Below are positions 1 to 7,504 of a stretch of DNA of 10,144 bases, in pieces; position 1 is the stretch's first letter; each line of letters starts with the position of its first letter. The position numbers were made by a program, and so were the translations under genes. The notes beneath the pieces are model-generated. The model was not told where the DNA came from, ran no database searches, and was given only the letters and a program-made list of their open reading frames with translations. The DNA is from Chalciporus piperatus (taxonomy: Eukaryota > Basidiomycota > Agaricomycetes > Boletales > Boletaceae). Location: assembly GCA_038093975.1 (NCBI GenBank), contig JBBPTG010000484.1:1-10144 (forward strand), given 5' to 3'.

Positions 1-2931
1 AGTGATGCATTCCAGACGTGATTTTGCGCGTGTGGATCGACCATCTGGTAGGCGCCACAGTTGGTCGTTCTCTATAAAGTACCCCTCTGCTTTATGACGG
101 GCCCGGCGTTTTTCACGATCTGATTTGTCGTCATCGAGGTTGCCTAGTGCTCGCACGACTTCTAGAAAAAGAGGTTCATCAGCGAATCTGGTGATAAGCG
201 CATCGAGACTTTGCGTCGTTTCAACGCCGAACAAGTCATTTACGAGGCCTTCCCGGCATTCCCAATCCTCTCCGACAGTCCAGGCGCTGCCATCTTGTTC
301 TGTGGGTGTTTTGTCAGTATGGACACGACTGAGTGCGTCCGCCGCCTCGTTGGCTTTCCCGGGGCGGTGGCGCACGGCAGCTAGATAGTAGGTCGATATT
401 CCATCTCGCCACCTTGCATGGACTGATGATGGGTTATCACTGCATAATGTGTCCCTTAGGGCAATGCAGTCAGTCTCGACTTCCACTGGGAAGCCCCAAA
501 TCAGGTCACTGAAGTGGTCTAAGCCGAACTTCAACGCCGCGAACTCTAGGATGTACGGTTTGTATATCTCCTCTGTGGGTGATGTGCGTTTCGACGCAAA
601 TCCCACTGGGTGAATGGTTGTGACGATCGCCCCGTCAGGGCGCGTCGTGGTGTGTCTCTGAGATAGGATTGCTCCAAATCCCGTTTTACAACCATCCGTG
701 GTGATAATAAATGGCGTACCGTCGAACTTTGGTGAGCGCAATACAGGTTCCGAGATCAGGGTTTGCTTCAGTTTCGTGAACGCCTTGGTGTGTCGGGCTG
801 TCCAATATCGATCCAGAGCCCTGTCTCTTAGGAATTGCTTGTACTTGCGTTTCCCCATTTGCGCGACTGGTTGCGGTAAGTCTAGGTTGCGTTGCAAATC
901 CGTTAGGGGGGCCGCTATGCGGGCATAGTCTTTGATCAAGGGCCTAAAGTAACCCGTCAGGCCTAGAAAACGCATCAACTCGTGTAAATTAGAGGGAATA
1001 GGCCACTCAGCGATAGCTTCGAGTTTCGCCATGTCTGGTTTGATGCCGTCTTTTCCGACTCGGGCGCCACCGTATACTGCCTCGCTCATGAACAGTTGAG
1101 TTTTTGACGGTGATACTGATAAGTCTTTTTCTCGGCATACGTCAAAGAACTGACGTAGACGGCCAAGAAGTTCGTCGAAATCGTCACCCGCTATGCCGTT
1201 GTCGTCGACGAAGGTTTCCAGTCCCAATTTCAACATGGAGTCTTTGAAGGCGTGAGCTGTGAGTTCCGCAAAACATGATGGCGCACCCATAACACCCATG
1301 GGCATCCGGGTGTATTTATGGTATCCACGACCTTCCGTGTAAATGCATAGATATGGTTGGTCCTCCTCCTCGACCGGGATTGCATAGAAACCTGAAGCGA
1401 AGTCAATTACGCAAAGGAATTCATGTCCTGCTAGGCGTTGCTGCTTAGCTTGGATATCTCCTTGTAACATAGGCGCGACCTTCGACACTTTGTTGATTGA
1501 GTGGAAGTTCTGCGTTATTCTCCATTTGGGTTTTGTTCCTGGCTTTTCGACTGCTGGTCGAGCCGGAGGTCTAGGCGGTAGGTTGGTGTTGGGTGTTTCT
1601 CCGAGGCGAACGCATTCGTCTTCTACGGCCCATTTAATCTCGTCTAGCGTCATGCCTGGAGAGCCGTGCGCTTTTTGCGCTAGCACGGTAGGGTGGGCCG
1701 CTTTGACATGCTCAGGTCGTATTTCTTGTAGGACACCCGCTGCCACAAAATCGTCGAGGACTGGGAAGTACCATTCTTTTTGAGCTTGTGTGAGTGGTCG
1801 TTGATTAACTTTGATCGGGTACTCAGCGTTTTTGGGTACGTTCAACTTGAACGTCACGGAGTCTACCGGCTTGACCTCCCTAACCGACAGTGCAAACACA
1901 TCTGCGAACTCCACTAGGAGCGCGTTGATCTTTGCTCGTTGCTCGTTGGAAAGAGGTCCAACGGTGACCGTTTGTAGAATCTTGTTTACGCGCGGGGGGT
2001 GGAAAGGCCCCTCGCTCGTCAACCTAGTAAACATATTATCGTTGATGCCGGTATAAAGAGCGTTGAGTACGTCACCGTCATCGTGTGCGATGTTCTCCGG
2101 CTGATTGGTTAGCGGGGAGTTCGCTTTTTCGATGTTGTGCGCTGGTTCTGCGTTATTGGAAGTGGGTACGATAGGAGTGGGATTAGTGTGATGACGTGTC
2201 GGGTATGGTATGGGAGTAGGTAAACGAGAAGGAGTGATATGTTTTTTAAAGGAGTGGTGGTTTGGTATGGTTTCCGGTGAGCCGTCTATGTGCAATGTGA
2301 TGACGTCTTCGTCATAGCTATGTACCGCTTTGAGTCGCTCGAGTAGAGGTTTTCCAATCAGCGCTCGCCAAGATCCTCCGCTGGGGAAGACCTCAAACGT
2401 GGCCGTCGTACTTTTTGATCCCCATTCAAAGGTGCCTGTCCATACCCCTAGTGATGGAACTAGTGATCCGTTTGCCATCCGTAGTATGCGTGTGGAAGGA
2501 CTTAGCTTGTCTAGACGCCGTTCTACACTGCTGTAGATACTCGCGTCCAAGGCATTGATCATTGCACCACTGTCCACGGTGGCGATTATACGAACGTTCT
2601 CGCCATTGGGACCTCGCAGGCTCGCCAGTGTTACGAAGGGGCGGCTGGTATGGGGTGTGATCGGTTTGCCTGACACGTCCAACGAATAGATGTCAGTGAT
2701 GGTATTGGTACTAGAGGGGGTTACGTAGCTGGTTGATATAGACAGATTTGGTTCGATATTAGTAGGGTTAGGGAAGGAGGGTTCGGAATCATATGTAATG
2801 ACAGGATCTGCATGGACATTTATGGTACTGTTGGCAGAGTTCAGTACGTTCTCGCGGGCTATCCTTACTCCACCATCGTAGGTAGCCCCGAGTCGTTTCC
2901 CGTCTCCCATTCCTCCGCTGGGTATATTTGG
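1..2931 (-). CDS. pol: Pol polyprotein (protease, reverse transcriptase, RNase H), 3' end cut by the window
   Basis: This frame is open from the stop at 2932-2934 to the window edge (977 codons). It probably has no start of its own and is made as a Gag-Pol fusion by -1 frameshifting at 2895-2901; the first ATG (2908-2910) lies upstream of that site. Domains in order: a retropepsin-like protease with the active-site triplet DSG in TVDSGAMINALD (D codon 2572-2574), DSG replacing the commoner DTG; reverse transcriptase with KWRITQNFHSIN (about 1491-1527), VIDFASGFYA (catalytic D at 1402-1404), MPMGVMGAPS, and the catalytic pair FVDD (DD codons 1201-1206); RNase H with ITTDG (D at 694-696), ILEFAALKF (E at 544-546), ETDC (D at 469-471) and NEAADALSR (D at 337-339), so all four acidic residues are present. 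The visible end, after DQLWRLPDG, resembles the lead-in to the integrase zinc-binding region. An extra stretch of about 45 residues sits in the RT fingers (about 1531-1665). The family assignment is secure; the clade within Ty3/gypsy is not. Confidence 0.93.
2851..2901 (-). promoter_or_regulatory. -1 programmed ribosomal frameshift signal (slippery GGGAAAC plus hairpin) in the gag/pol overlap
   Basis: In the gag frame the codons are ACG GGA AAC GAC, giving the heptamer G GGA AAC (X XXY YYZ) at 2901-2895. A -1 slip re-pairs the two tRNAs on GGG AAA and moves the ribosome into the pol frame, which is exactly the -1 frame. Two nucleotides downstream a hairpin can form: 5' arm 2892-2878, 9-nt loop 2877-2869, 3' arm 2868-2851. 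It has 15 Watson-Crick pairs, with only three single bulged bases (2865, 2862, 2855), all on the 3' arm. If the outermost pairs are open, the usual 5-6 nt spacer results. The gag stop (2867-2865) lies inside the 3' arm. GGGAAAC is an established slippery heptamer in several retroviruses; function here is inferred. Confidence 0.85.
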
Positions 2932-4652
2932 TCATATTCCGCATCTCCTGCGTGCCATTCTGTACCTTGTGCCACGACATAGACGGGGGTTGAACCCGCG
3001 AGTGCGTGAGGTGGGGCTGGATAAACATACTGTACTGGAGCAGGGGGGGGTCTTAGCGTTGCTCGTCGTATCATCCCTCCTACCAGTTGACGCCAACGAG
3101 TCTCGAGGGCTCGTACCGGGTCCGTTGAAGGACATGCGTTCCCTGTATGGGGCGGGTCTGTGACATATCCGCATCCGTAGCATTCTCCTGAGCCGATACT
3201 GGCCGTTCCCGGCTTGAGGGGATACGGTCGCTCCAGACTTGGGTAGGTCTGCCCGTGAGTCTGATGCCAGGTTGCGATATCGGCTTCGTATTGCCGTCTT
3301 CCCATCTCCGTGTTTGGGCGTTGTGGGATTACGTTGGCTCTTTCTAGGATTTGGGCACGTGTGAGGGGGGGCATCGGAGATGGACTGCGAGATTGGCGGA
3401 TTCCTCCCGCGGGGGTGGGGACTGTTGCCGGGTACGTGGGTGGCATAGTAGGGTTGGGAACGAAGGGGCTCGAGAAGCGTTGCGGACGCTGTGTGGGTGA
3501 CTGCGTCACGCGCCATTGTTGCAGAGATGCAATGGCCTGGTCTCTGGCGCGATTCTCCGATAGCTTCTGTTTTTCTACGCGTAGGCGTTCCTGCGGAATG
3601 GAACGCACTGCATCTACGAAGTCGTCCCAACTGTCGTATTCATCAGTGAGTTGTTCTCGGAGGAGACGGGGGGCTTGGTGGATAACATGCGCGATGAGGT
3701 GTCCCTCACTATCGCCCATAGTGAGCGCGAGTTGTCTGACTTTCTCTGCCCAAATATTTTGGCCGTGGTCTCCCGGGTTACCCTCTTCTCGCCATTCTCC
3801 GATGTCCTCTTCCTTGAGGGTGATCTGCTGGATTCGTTCTCGCTGCTGCGCTCTTGTCCAGACCGGGCGCTTCCTCGGTGGCCATCTTTTCAAGAAGGCG
3901 CGCCTCAGCGAGCTCATGTCGTAGACTTCGTCGGTGGTTAGGTACGTGAACCACTCTGCTGCGATACTTTCCGGTGCGAGTTGAAGCTCGAAGCGTTCCA
4001 TTTTGTTTCTCTCCGTCCACGAGGCTGGGAGCCCTAGTTGGAATAGCGCGAACCATTCCGCTGGTGAGTCTTTGTCTGAGTAGTCGCCTTTGAAGAGTGG
4101 GACCACTTTGGCTGACTCGTGAGACATTGAGCGCATGGGGGGTTCTTCGCGTGTTATGCGCGGTATGTGTGGTGTGTCTGGTTCGATTTTCCCCGTTGTG
4201 CGGAGTAGTGGGTTGAAGATAGGTAGGGGTGCGGGTGGGGGACCTTGTCCCTTTGTGTACGTTGCGCTGGGCCCTACTGTGCTCCGTTTTTTCGCCGGCG
4301 TGGTGAAAATTGCGGGGACTAGGCGAAAGCGGTTTGTGCCAGTAGCTGGAGTGACGGTGCCTGTGCTACTGTTGCGTCTGCGTCTGGTTGCGTTCCCTGC
4401 TGCTGGCAGTACGGCGTGTGTACGACGTGGAGTGAAAGAGATCCAATTGTTGGCTTCCTCTGGTAGGTCTGAGGAGAGTTGTGATGGCGATGAGATGCTG
4501 TTGTCGTCTGACGTTTGCACTGTGCGTTGCCCGATGCCTTCAAAGCCACGTATCTTGGCTATGTCGTCTAGCGAGATTTTGGATGTGGTGCGCTTCCCAC
4601 TCTCTTCACCAGATGGAGAGGCCAGGACTACCTGCGACTCGATGGGATACAC
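2865..4652 (-). CDS. gag: Gag-like protein of the retrotransposon
   Basis: A frame of 595 codons up to the TAA at 2865-2867. The first 170 or so residues are low-complexity and basic. A Retrotrans_gag-like helical domain follows (about residues 187-330: KVVPLFKGDYSDKDSPAEWF, later SLRRAFLKRWPPRK and REQLTDEYDSWDDFVDAV). Then come a proline-rich linker and a single zinc-knuckle-like motif at residues 491-507 (codons 3132-3182) spaced C-x2-C-x7-H-x4-C, with three residues more between the second C and H than the canonical CCHC. It should form the particle shell and bind RNA. The start is uncertain: the codon at 4650-4652 is GTG, not ATG. The frame is open upstream to a TAG without any ATG, and the first in-frame ATG is residue 173 (4134-4136). 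Either an upstream exon supplies the start (ATGs at 4726-4728 and 4717-4719 are candidates), or initiation is non-AUG, or a 423-residue form is made from 4136. Confidence 0.85.
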   Translation of the reverse strand: MYPIESQVVLASPSGEESGKRTTSKISLDDIAKIRGFEGIGQRTVQTSDDNSISSPSQLSSDLPEEANNWISFTPRRTHAVLPAAGNATRRRRNSSTGTVTPATGTNRFRLVPAIFTTPAKKRSTVGPSATYTKGQGPPPAPLPIFNPLLRTTGKIEPDTPHIPRITREEPPMRSMSHESAKVVPLFKGDYSDKDSPAEWFALFQLGLPASWTERNKMERFELQLAPESIAAEWFTYLTTDEVYDMSSLRRAFLKRWPPRKRPVWTRAQQRERIQQITLKEEDIGEWREEGNPGDHGQNIWAEKVRQLALTMGDSEGHLIAHVIHQAPRLLREQLTDEYDSWDDFVDAVRSIPQERLRVEKQKLSENRARDQAIASLQQWRVTQSPTQRPQRFSSPFVPNPTMPPTYPATVPTPAGGIRQSRSPSPMPPLTRAQILERANVIPQRPNTEMGRRQYEADIATWHQTHGQTYPSLERPYPLKPGTASIGSGECYGCGYVTDPPHTGNACPSTDPVRALETRWRQLVGGMIRRATLRPPPAPVQYVYPAPPHALAGSTPVYVVAQGTEWHAGDAEYDQIYPAEEWETGNDSGLPTMVE

Positions 4653-4780
4653 GACTATGATGACTAGAACATGCTGTAGGCTATGCTAACCTACTGCTTG
4701 TTGACACTCCGCTCGGCATCTTCCGCATGCTCTCTGCTGACCCCTGACTCTGCCCCGCCACAGTGTATGGTCACCTAGGT
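4653..4780 (-). other. Presumed gag leader / 5' untranslated region
   Basis: These 128 bases lie between the reported gag frame and the first recognisable array unit. On the minus strand they contain two in-frame ATGs at 4728 and 4719 that open a short frame ending before gag. A GT at 4707 and AGs at about 4674 and 4632 could join that frame in phase to gag (introns of 34 nt, too short, or 76 nt, plausible). No clear tRNA-complementary primer-binding site and no TG...CA LTR terminus could be recognised. Confidence 0.35.
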
Positions 4781-5082
4781 TAGGGATCGGCTAGTAATAG
4801 AATGTACACGTAGAGTAGGGATCAGCCAATGTACCATTGTGCCCTGGCAGTGGGAATGGCCAACACAAAGGTTCCCTGAGGTAGGACCTGGCCGACTGGT
4901 GCTAATTACCCAGTCCTGCCTGCATCAGGGTTCGGCCCATAGAGAATAGGGATAGGCCGATGTGTAAACCCTCCATGTGTAGCCTGAGGGAGCGGCCGAT
5001 GCAGGAAATGTTTAGGGGTGGGCATTGGCCACTGAATCATGTCTCCTACAGCCGGCATGGCCGATAGATTGAGTGTCAATGT
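4781..5082. repeat. Degenerate flank of the 33-bp tandem array
   Basis: Diverged copies of the constant element (TAGGGATGGGCCGAT-like) recur at about 4781, 4817, 4851, 4882, 4926, 4948, 4986, 5012 and 5053. Spacing is irregular (about 22-44 bp), unlike the rigid 33 bp of the core to the right. Some variable parts still show short inverted repeats: CAATG-tac-CATTG at 4827-4839, and GACTGG/CCAGTC arms at 4894-4915. This looks like the older, decaying edge of the array, facing the retrotransposon. No gene is visible here. Confidence 0.7.
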
Positions 5083-5841
5083 GTAGGGATGGGCCGATGG
5101 GTTGAGCCTCAATGTGTAGGAATGGGCCGATGCAATCAGTGTCAATGTGTAGGGATGGGCCTATGCAATCAGTGTCAATGTGTAGGAATGGGCCGATGCA
5201 TTGAGCCTCAATGCGTAGGAATGGGCCGATATACCTATTGTCACTAGGTAGGGATGGGCCGATGCAATCTGCGTCAATGTGTAGGGATGGGCCGATGCAT
5301 TGAGCCTCAATGCGTAGGAATGGGCCGATATACCTATTGTCACTAGGTAGGGATGGGCCGATGCAATCAGTCTCAATGTGTAGGAATGGGCCGATGCATT
5401 GAGCCTCAATGCGTAGGGATGGGCCGATGCAATCAGCGTCGATGTGTAGGAATGGGCCAATGGGTTGAGCCTCAATGGGTAGGGATGGGCCGATGCAATC
5501 AGTATCAATGTGTAGGGATGGGCCCATGCATTGAGCCTCAATGCGTAGGAATGGGCCGATATACCTATTGTCACTAGGCAGGAATGGGCCGATGCAATCA
5601 GTGTCAATGTGTAGGAATGGGCCAATGGGTTGAGCCTCAATGGGTAGGGATGGGCCGATATACCTAGTCTCACTAGGTAGGGATGGGCCGATGCAATCAG
5701 CGTCGATGTGTAGGGATGGGCCGATGCATTCAGCCTCAATGCGTAGGAATGCGCCGATATACCTAGTGTCACTAGGCAGGCATGGGCCGATGTAAAGTTA
5801 GTCCATTGGTAGGGATAAGCCAATGTGATCAGTGTCAATAT
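5083..5841. repeat. Minisatellite: 23 uninterrupted units of exactly 33 bp with a three-state variable core
   Basis: Each unit is a near-constant 16-mer, GTAGGRATGGGCCGAT, followed by a 17-mer from a small set: A (GCAATCAGTGTCAATGT-like), B (GCATTGAGCCTCAATGC or a GGGTTGAG... form) and C (ATACCTATTGTCACTAG-like), plus one odd core D in unit 22. From 5083 the order is B A A B C A B C A B A B A B C A B C A B C D A, a mainly A-B-C arrangement with a 99-bp higher-order period. The standard B core is a perfect 8-bp inverted repeat around one base. The C core of unit 21 is a perfect 7-bp inverted repeat (CCTAGTG-t-CACTAGG). Because 33 is divisible by 3 and the unit has few stops, several frames stay open on both strands as 11-residue peptide repeats; these are probably incidental. 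The array begins 13 bp after the stop of the minus-strand gene at 5855-7207. Confidence 0.95.
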
Positions 5842-5854
5842 TATATGGCCTACA

Positions 5855-7207
5855 CTACATTACATTCCTCAGCCTCTCCAACATGTCCATCTGACGTAGC
5901 AAAGAAATCATATGGAATATGTGTTGCCTACGAGTGTAGGCCAGAAATTCTAAGCGTTCAAACATGATCCAAGATAGGGCCATCAGTGTGGCATCATCAT
6001 TTCTGGCCTGTTCTTCGGCGGCTGATCCCTCCGGCGGCTGGTGTTCTCTGCGCAGCCCTTGGGCCAATTGTCTGTTGGCCCAGTTGATTGCTTGCTCCAC
6101 TGGATTGCGGCCGACGACGTTATCATCAATGTATTCCATGCCATAATCATGAAAACCACTCACAGTGATCAAACGTCCCTGTGAATGGTGTATTTCCTGT
6201 CGCCATGTCCTCAGGATTTCTACCTTGCCAGTCATGGGCTGCAATCCAATGAATTCTTCTGCCCTCATAGGATGCCACGAGGTACTTACGCAGGTCCAGC
6301 TCGTCCAGAAGTCTATTTTCGTTTTCCCTCCGATCATTCGACGACATGATAGCTGGGATGTCAGCCGATGCAATATCCTGCTCATCGGCCTCGGCTGGAT
6401 CACGGCCTGACAAGGTAAGAAAATGCGTCATGAAAGCCGCGTTGATAATCGATGAGTTCTGGGCCATTTCGGCCCACATCCTCTGGCCCCTGGTTTGATA
6501 CGTTGCCCCTGATTCGGCTGACCTCTGTTGAAACCATTCGGCCACCCTTGCTGCGTCGGCACGGACTGTCCTGATATCCTCCTCGGAGCCATTACCCAAA
6601 AGGATTCGAACGGTTCTCTCGGCCGATACGATGTGATTCCACAAAGGCATTCTGGGGACCTCCAAAAACCAGCTCAAGGGGAAGCCATCTCTGGGGCCGT
6701 CTGCTGGCAAATCTTGCAGCGCATGTTCTCTGATACGACCGAAGGTCTCTGAAACGGATTCATTGACCTCGGCTGTTCGGGCGATCAGGCCAACTTGCCA
6801 AAGAACGGCCATTGAAGCTCTTACCAGCAGCCGATGAATCCTGTTGCCTCAAAGGTGGCATGCGGAATGTGAACTCTGTTCTTGGCATTCCTGCGGCCGT
6901 GCTATCTTCTGTCTAGGGAATGTCATCTGAATCCCTCCCAACATTTCCTCTGACATACCTGAAGAAGAATCACCACCTTCACTGTCAGAGCTATTGGCTA
7001 TGATTGGTTGTGAATCCCTCGGAGAATCTGCAGACATTCTTGTGTCTGCGCCGGCCGATGATGATTCGCTTGAAGTTGCCATTCTGTCGTCTTCGCTGGA
7101 TTCCGGCTCTGTGTCATTGTCAAATCCTAAGTCACTCAGGGGTCAGCGTTCCTAAGATGATTTTCGGCTGACAACTTACCTGCGAATCTTACTTGCTTTG
7201 GTGCCAT
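5855..7207 (-). CDS. Five-exon gene, unknown function (about 375-377 residues)
   Basis: Not a family I recognise. The gene was assembled from splice signals that agree in phase. Exons on the minus strand: 7207-7180 (ATG GCA CCA start), 7126-6959, 6908-6825, then 6772 onward. Introns are 53, 50 and 52 nt with donors GTAAGT, GTATGT and GTAAGA; each junction is phase 1, and the introns jump over in-frame stops (TGA at 6849-6851 in the second exon's frame). The 3' part is ambiguous. Model B: exon 4 is 6772-6164, with a 64-nt intron (donor GTGAGT, acceptor CCAG) to exon 5 at 6099-5855, giving 377 residues. Model A: donor GTAAGT at 6289 with an acceptor at 6220 (70 nt), exon 5 at 6219-5855, giving 375 residues. 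A 51-nt intron at 6289-6239 is also possible and keeps the exon-4 frame. The product has an acidic, serine-rich N-terminus (about residues 12-70), then a mostly helical part with several tryptophans (EVPRMPLWNHIV, RGQRMWAEMAQNSS) and a leucine/methionine-rich C-terminus. No signal peptide or membrane segment is evident. It is divergent with the gene at 7505. Confidence 0.75.
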
Positions 7208-7504
7208 GTGTATGTTGCAAAATAGTCAAGGACAGACCAGGGGAGATAGAACCCATCGGCTGAGCCTAATCAGATCAATCGGATCAACAGCACCCGAGAC
7301 TCCAGTTTCCCATGTCACCTGCTCCCTATGAGAATGCAAGTACATTTCCAGCTCCGCTCACCCAACTTGGACAAACACATTACGTCACTTTCTATAGCTT
7401 TTATTCTCGGCCGTCACTCTTCCACAACCTTTGAACACTTCATTTCATCTCGCCTCCCTAACACCCTGCTCGTCACTTCTTCTCTACTCATCATCCATAC
7501 AACC
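7208..7504. promoter_or_regulatory. Divergent intergenic promoter region (297 bp)
   Basis: This lies between the start codons of two oppositely transcribed genes. For the plus-strand gene there is a TATA-like AT-rich stretch (CTATAGCTTTTATT, about 7391-7404), followed by a pyrimidine-rich leader (CATTTCATCTCGCCTCCCTA region) typical of fungal 5' UTRs, and ACAACCATGATG start context (A at -3). A reading frame in phase with the plus-strand gene begins at an ATG at 7328, but it has poor start context and would contain the TATA-like and pyrimidine-rich elements, so I treat it as leader. No clear TATA box was found for the minus-strand gene. Confidence 0.5.

Larger units (their letters stand above)
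1..4652 (-). mobile_element. Ty3/gypsy-like LTR retrotransposon, partial (gag-pol; integrase and LTRs not seen)
   Basis: Two overlapping minus-strand reading frames have the order gag, protease, reverse transcriptase, RNase H, which is the start of the gag-PR-RT-RH-IN order of Ty3/gypsy (Metaviridae-type) elements. pol runs off the left edge just after RNase H, near where the integrase zinc-binding region would begin. gag and the visible pol contain no internal stop (read triplet by triplet), so this copy has not decayed and may be young. The 3' LTR must be outside the window. No 5' LTR or primer-binding site could be identified upstream of gag; that space is taken by a degenerate tandem array from about 4781. 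The right boundary of the element is therefore uncertain: 4652 is the reported ORF edge, and the leader may extend to about 4760 or further. Confidence 0.9.

Noticed and set aside
125..2536. Several plus-strand open frames of 60-100 codons opposite pol
   Set aside because: They are antisense shadows of a well-supported pol frame that carries conserved catalytic motifs.
2789..3028. Small minus-strand 79-codon frame across the gag/pol overlap
   Set aside because: It is in the third frame with no motif; the -1 frameshift explains the gag/pol arrangement without it.
2932..3630. A 232-codon minus-strand frame overlapping gag, and plus-strand frames at 3310-3941 and 4135-4689
   Set aside because: They overlap the gag domain and zinc-knuckle frame. 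The 232-codon frame is merely the pol-phase frame upstream of its stop at 2932, and composition and motifs support gag.
5012..5838. Long minus-strand (and shorter plus-strand) reading frames with 11-residue repeats, e.g. IGPSLHIDTDC-like, across the array
   Set aside because: They arise because the repeat is 33 bp (divisible by 3) and nearly stop-free in several frames on both strands. There are no flanking gene features, and the frames overlap one another.
5083..5841. CRISPR-like array of constant and variable parts
   Set aside because: The variable parts recur in only three types, the host signals are eukaryotic, and there is no cas-like gene; this is a minisatellite.
7328..7504. Upstream in-frame ATG at 7328 as the start of the Zn2Cys6 gene
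   Set aside because: The start context is poor, and the stretch contains TATA-like and pyrimidine-rich leader sequence; ATG at 7505 has A at -3. It cannot be fully excluded without 5' transcript data.
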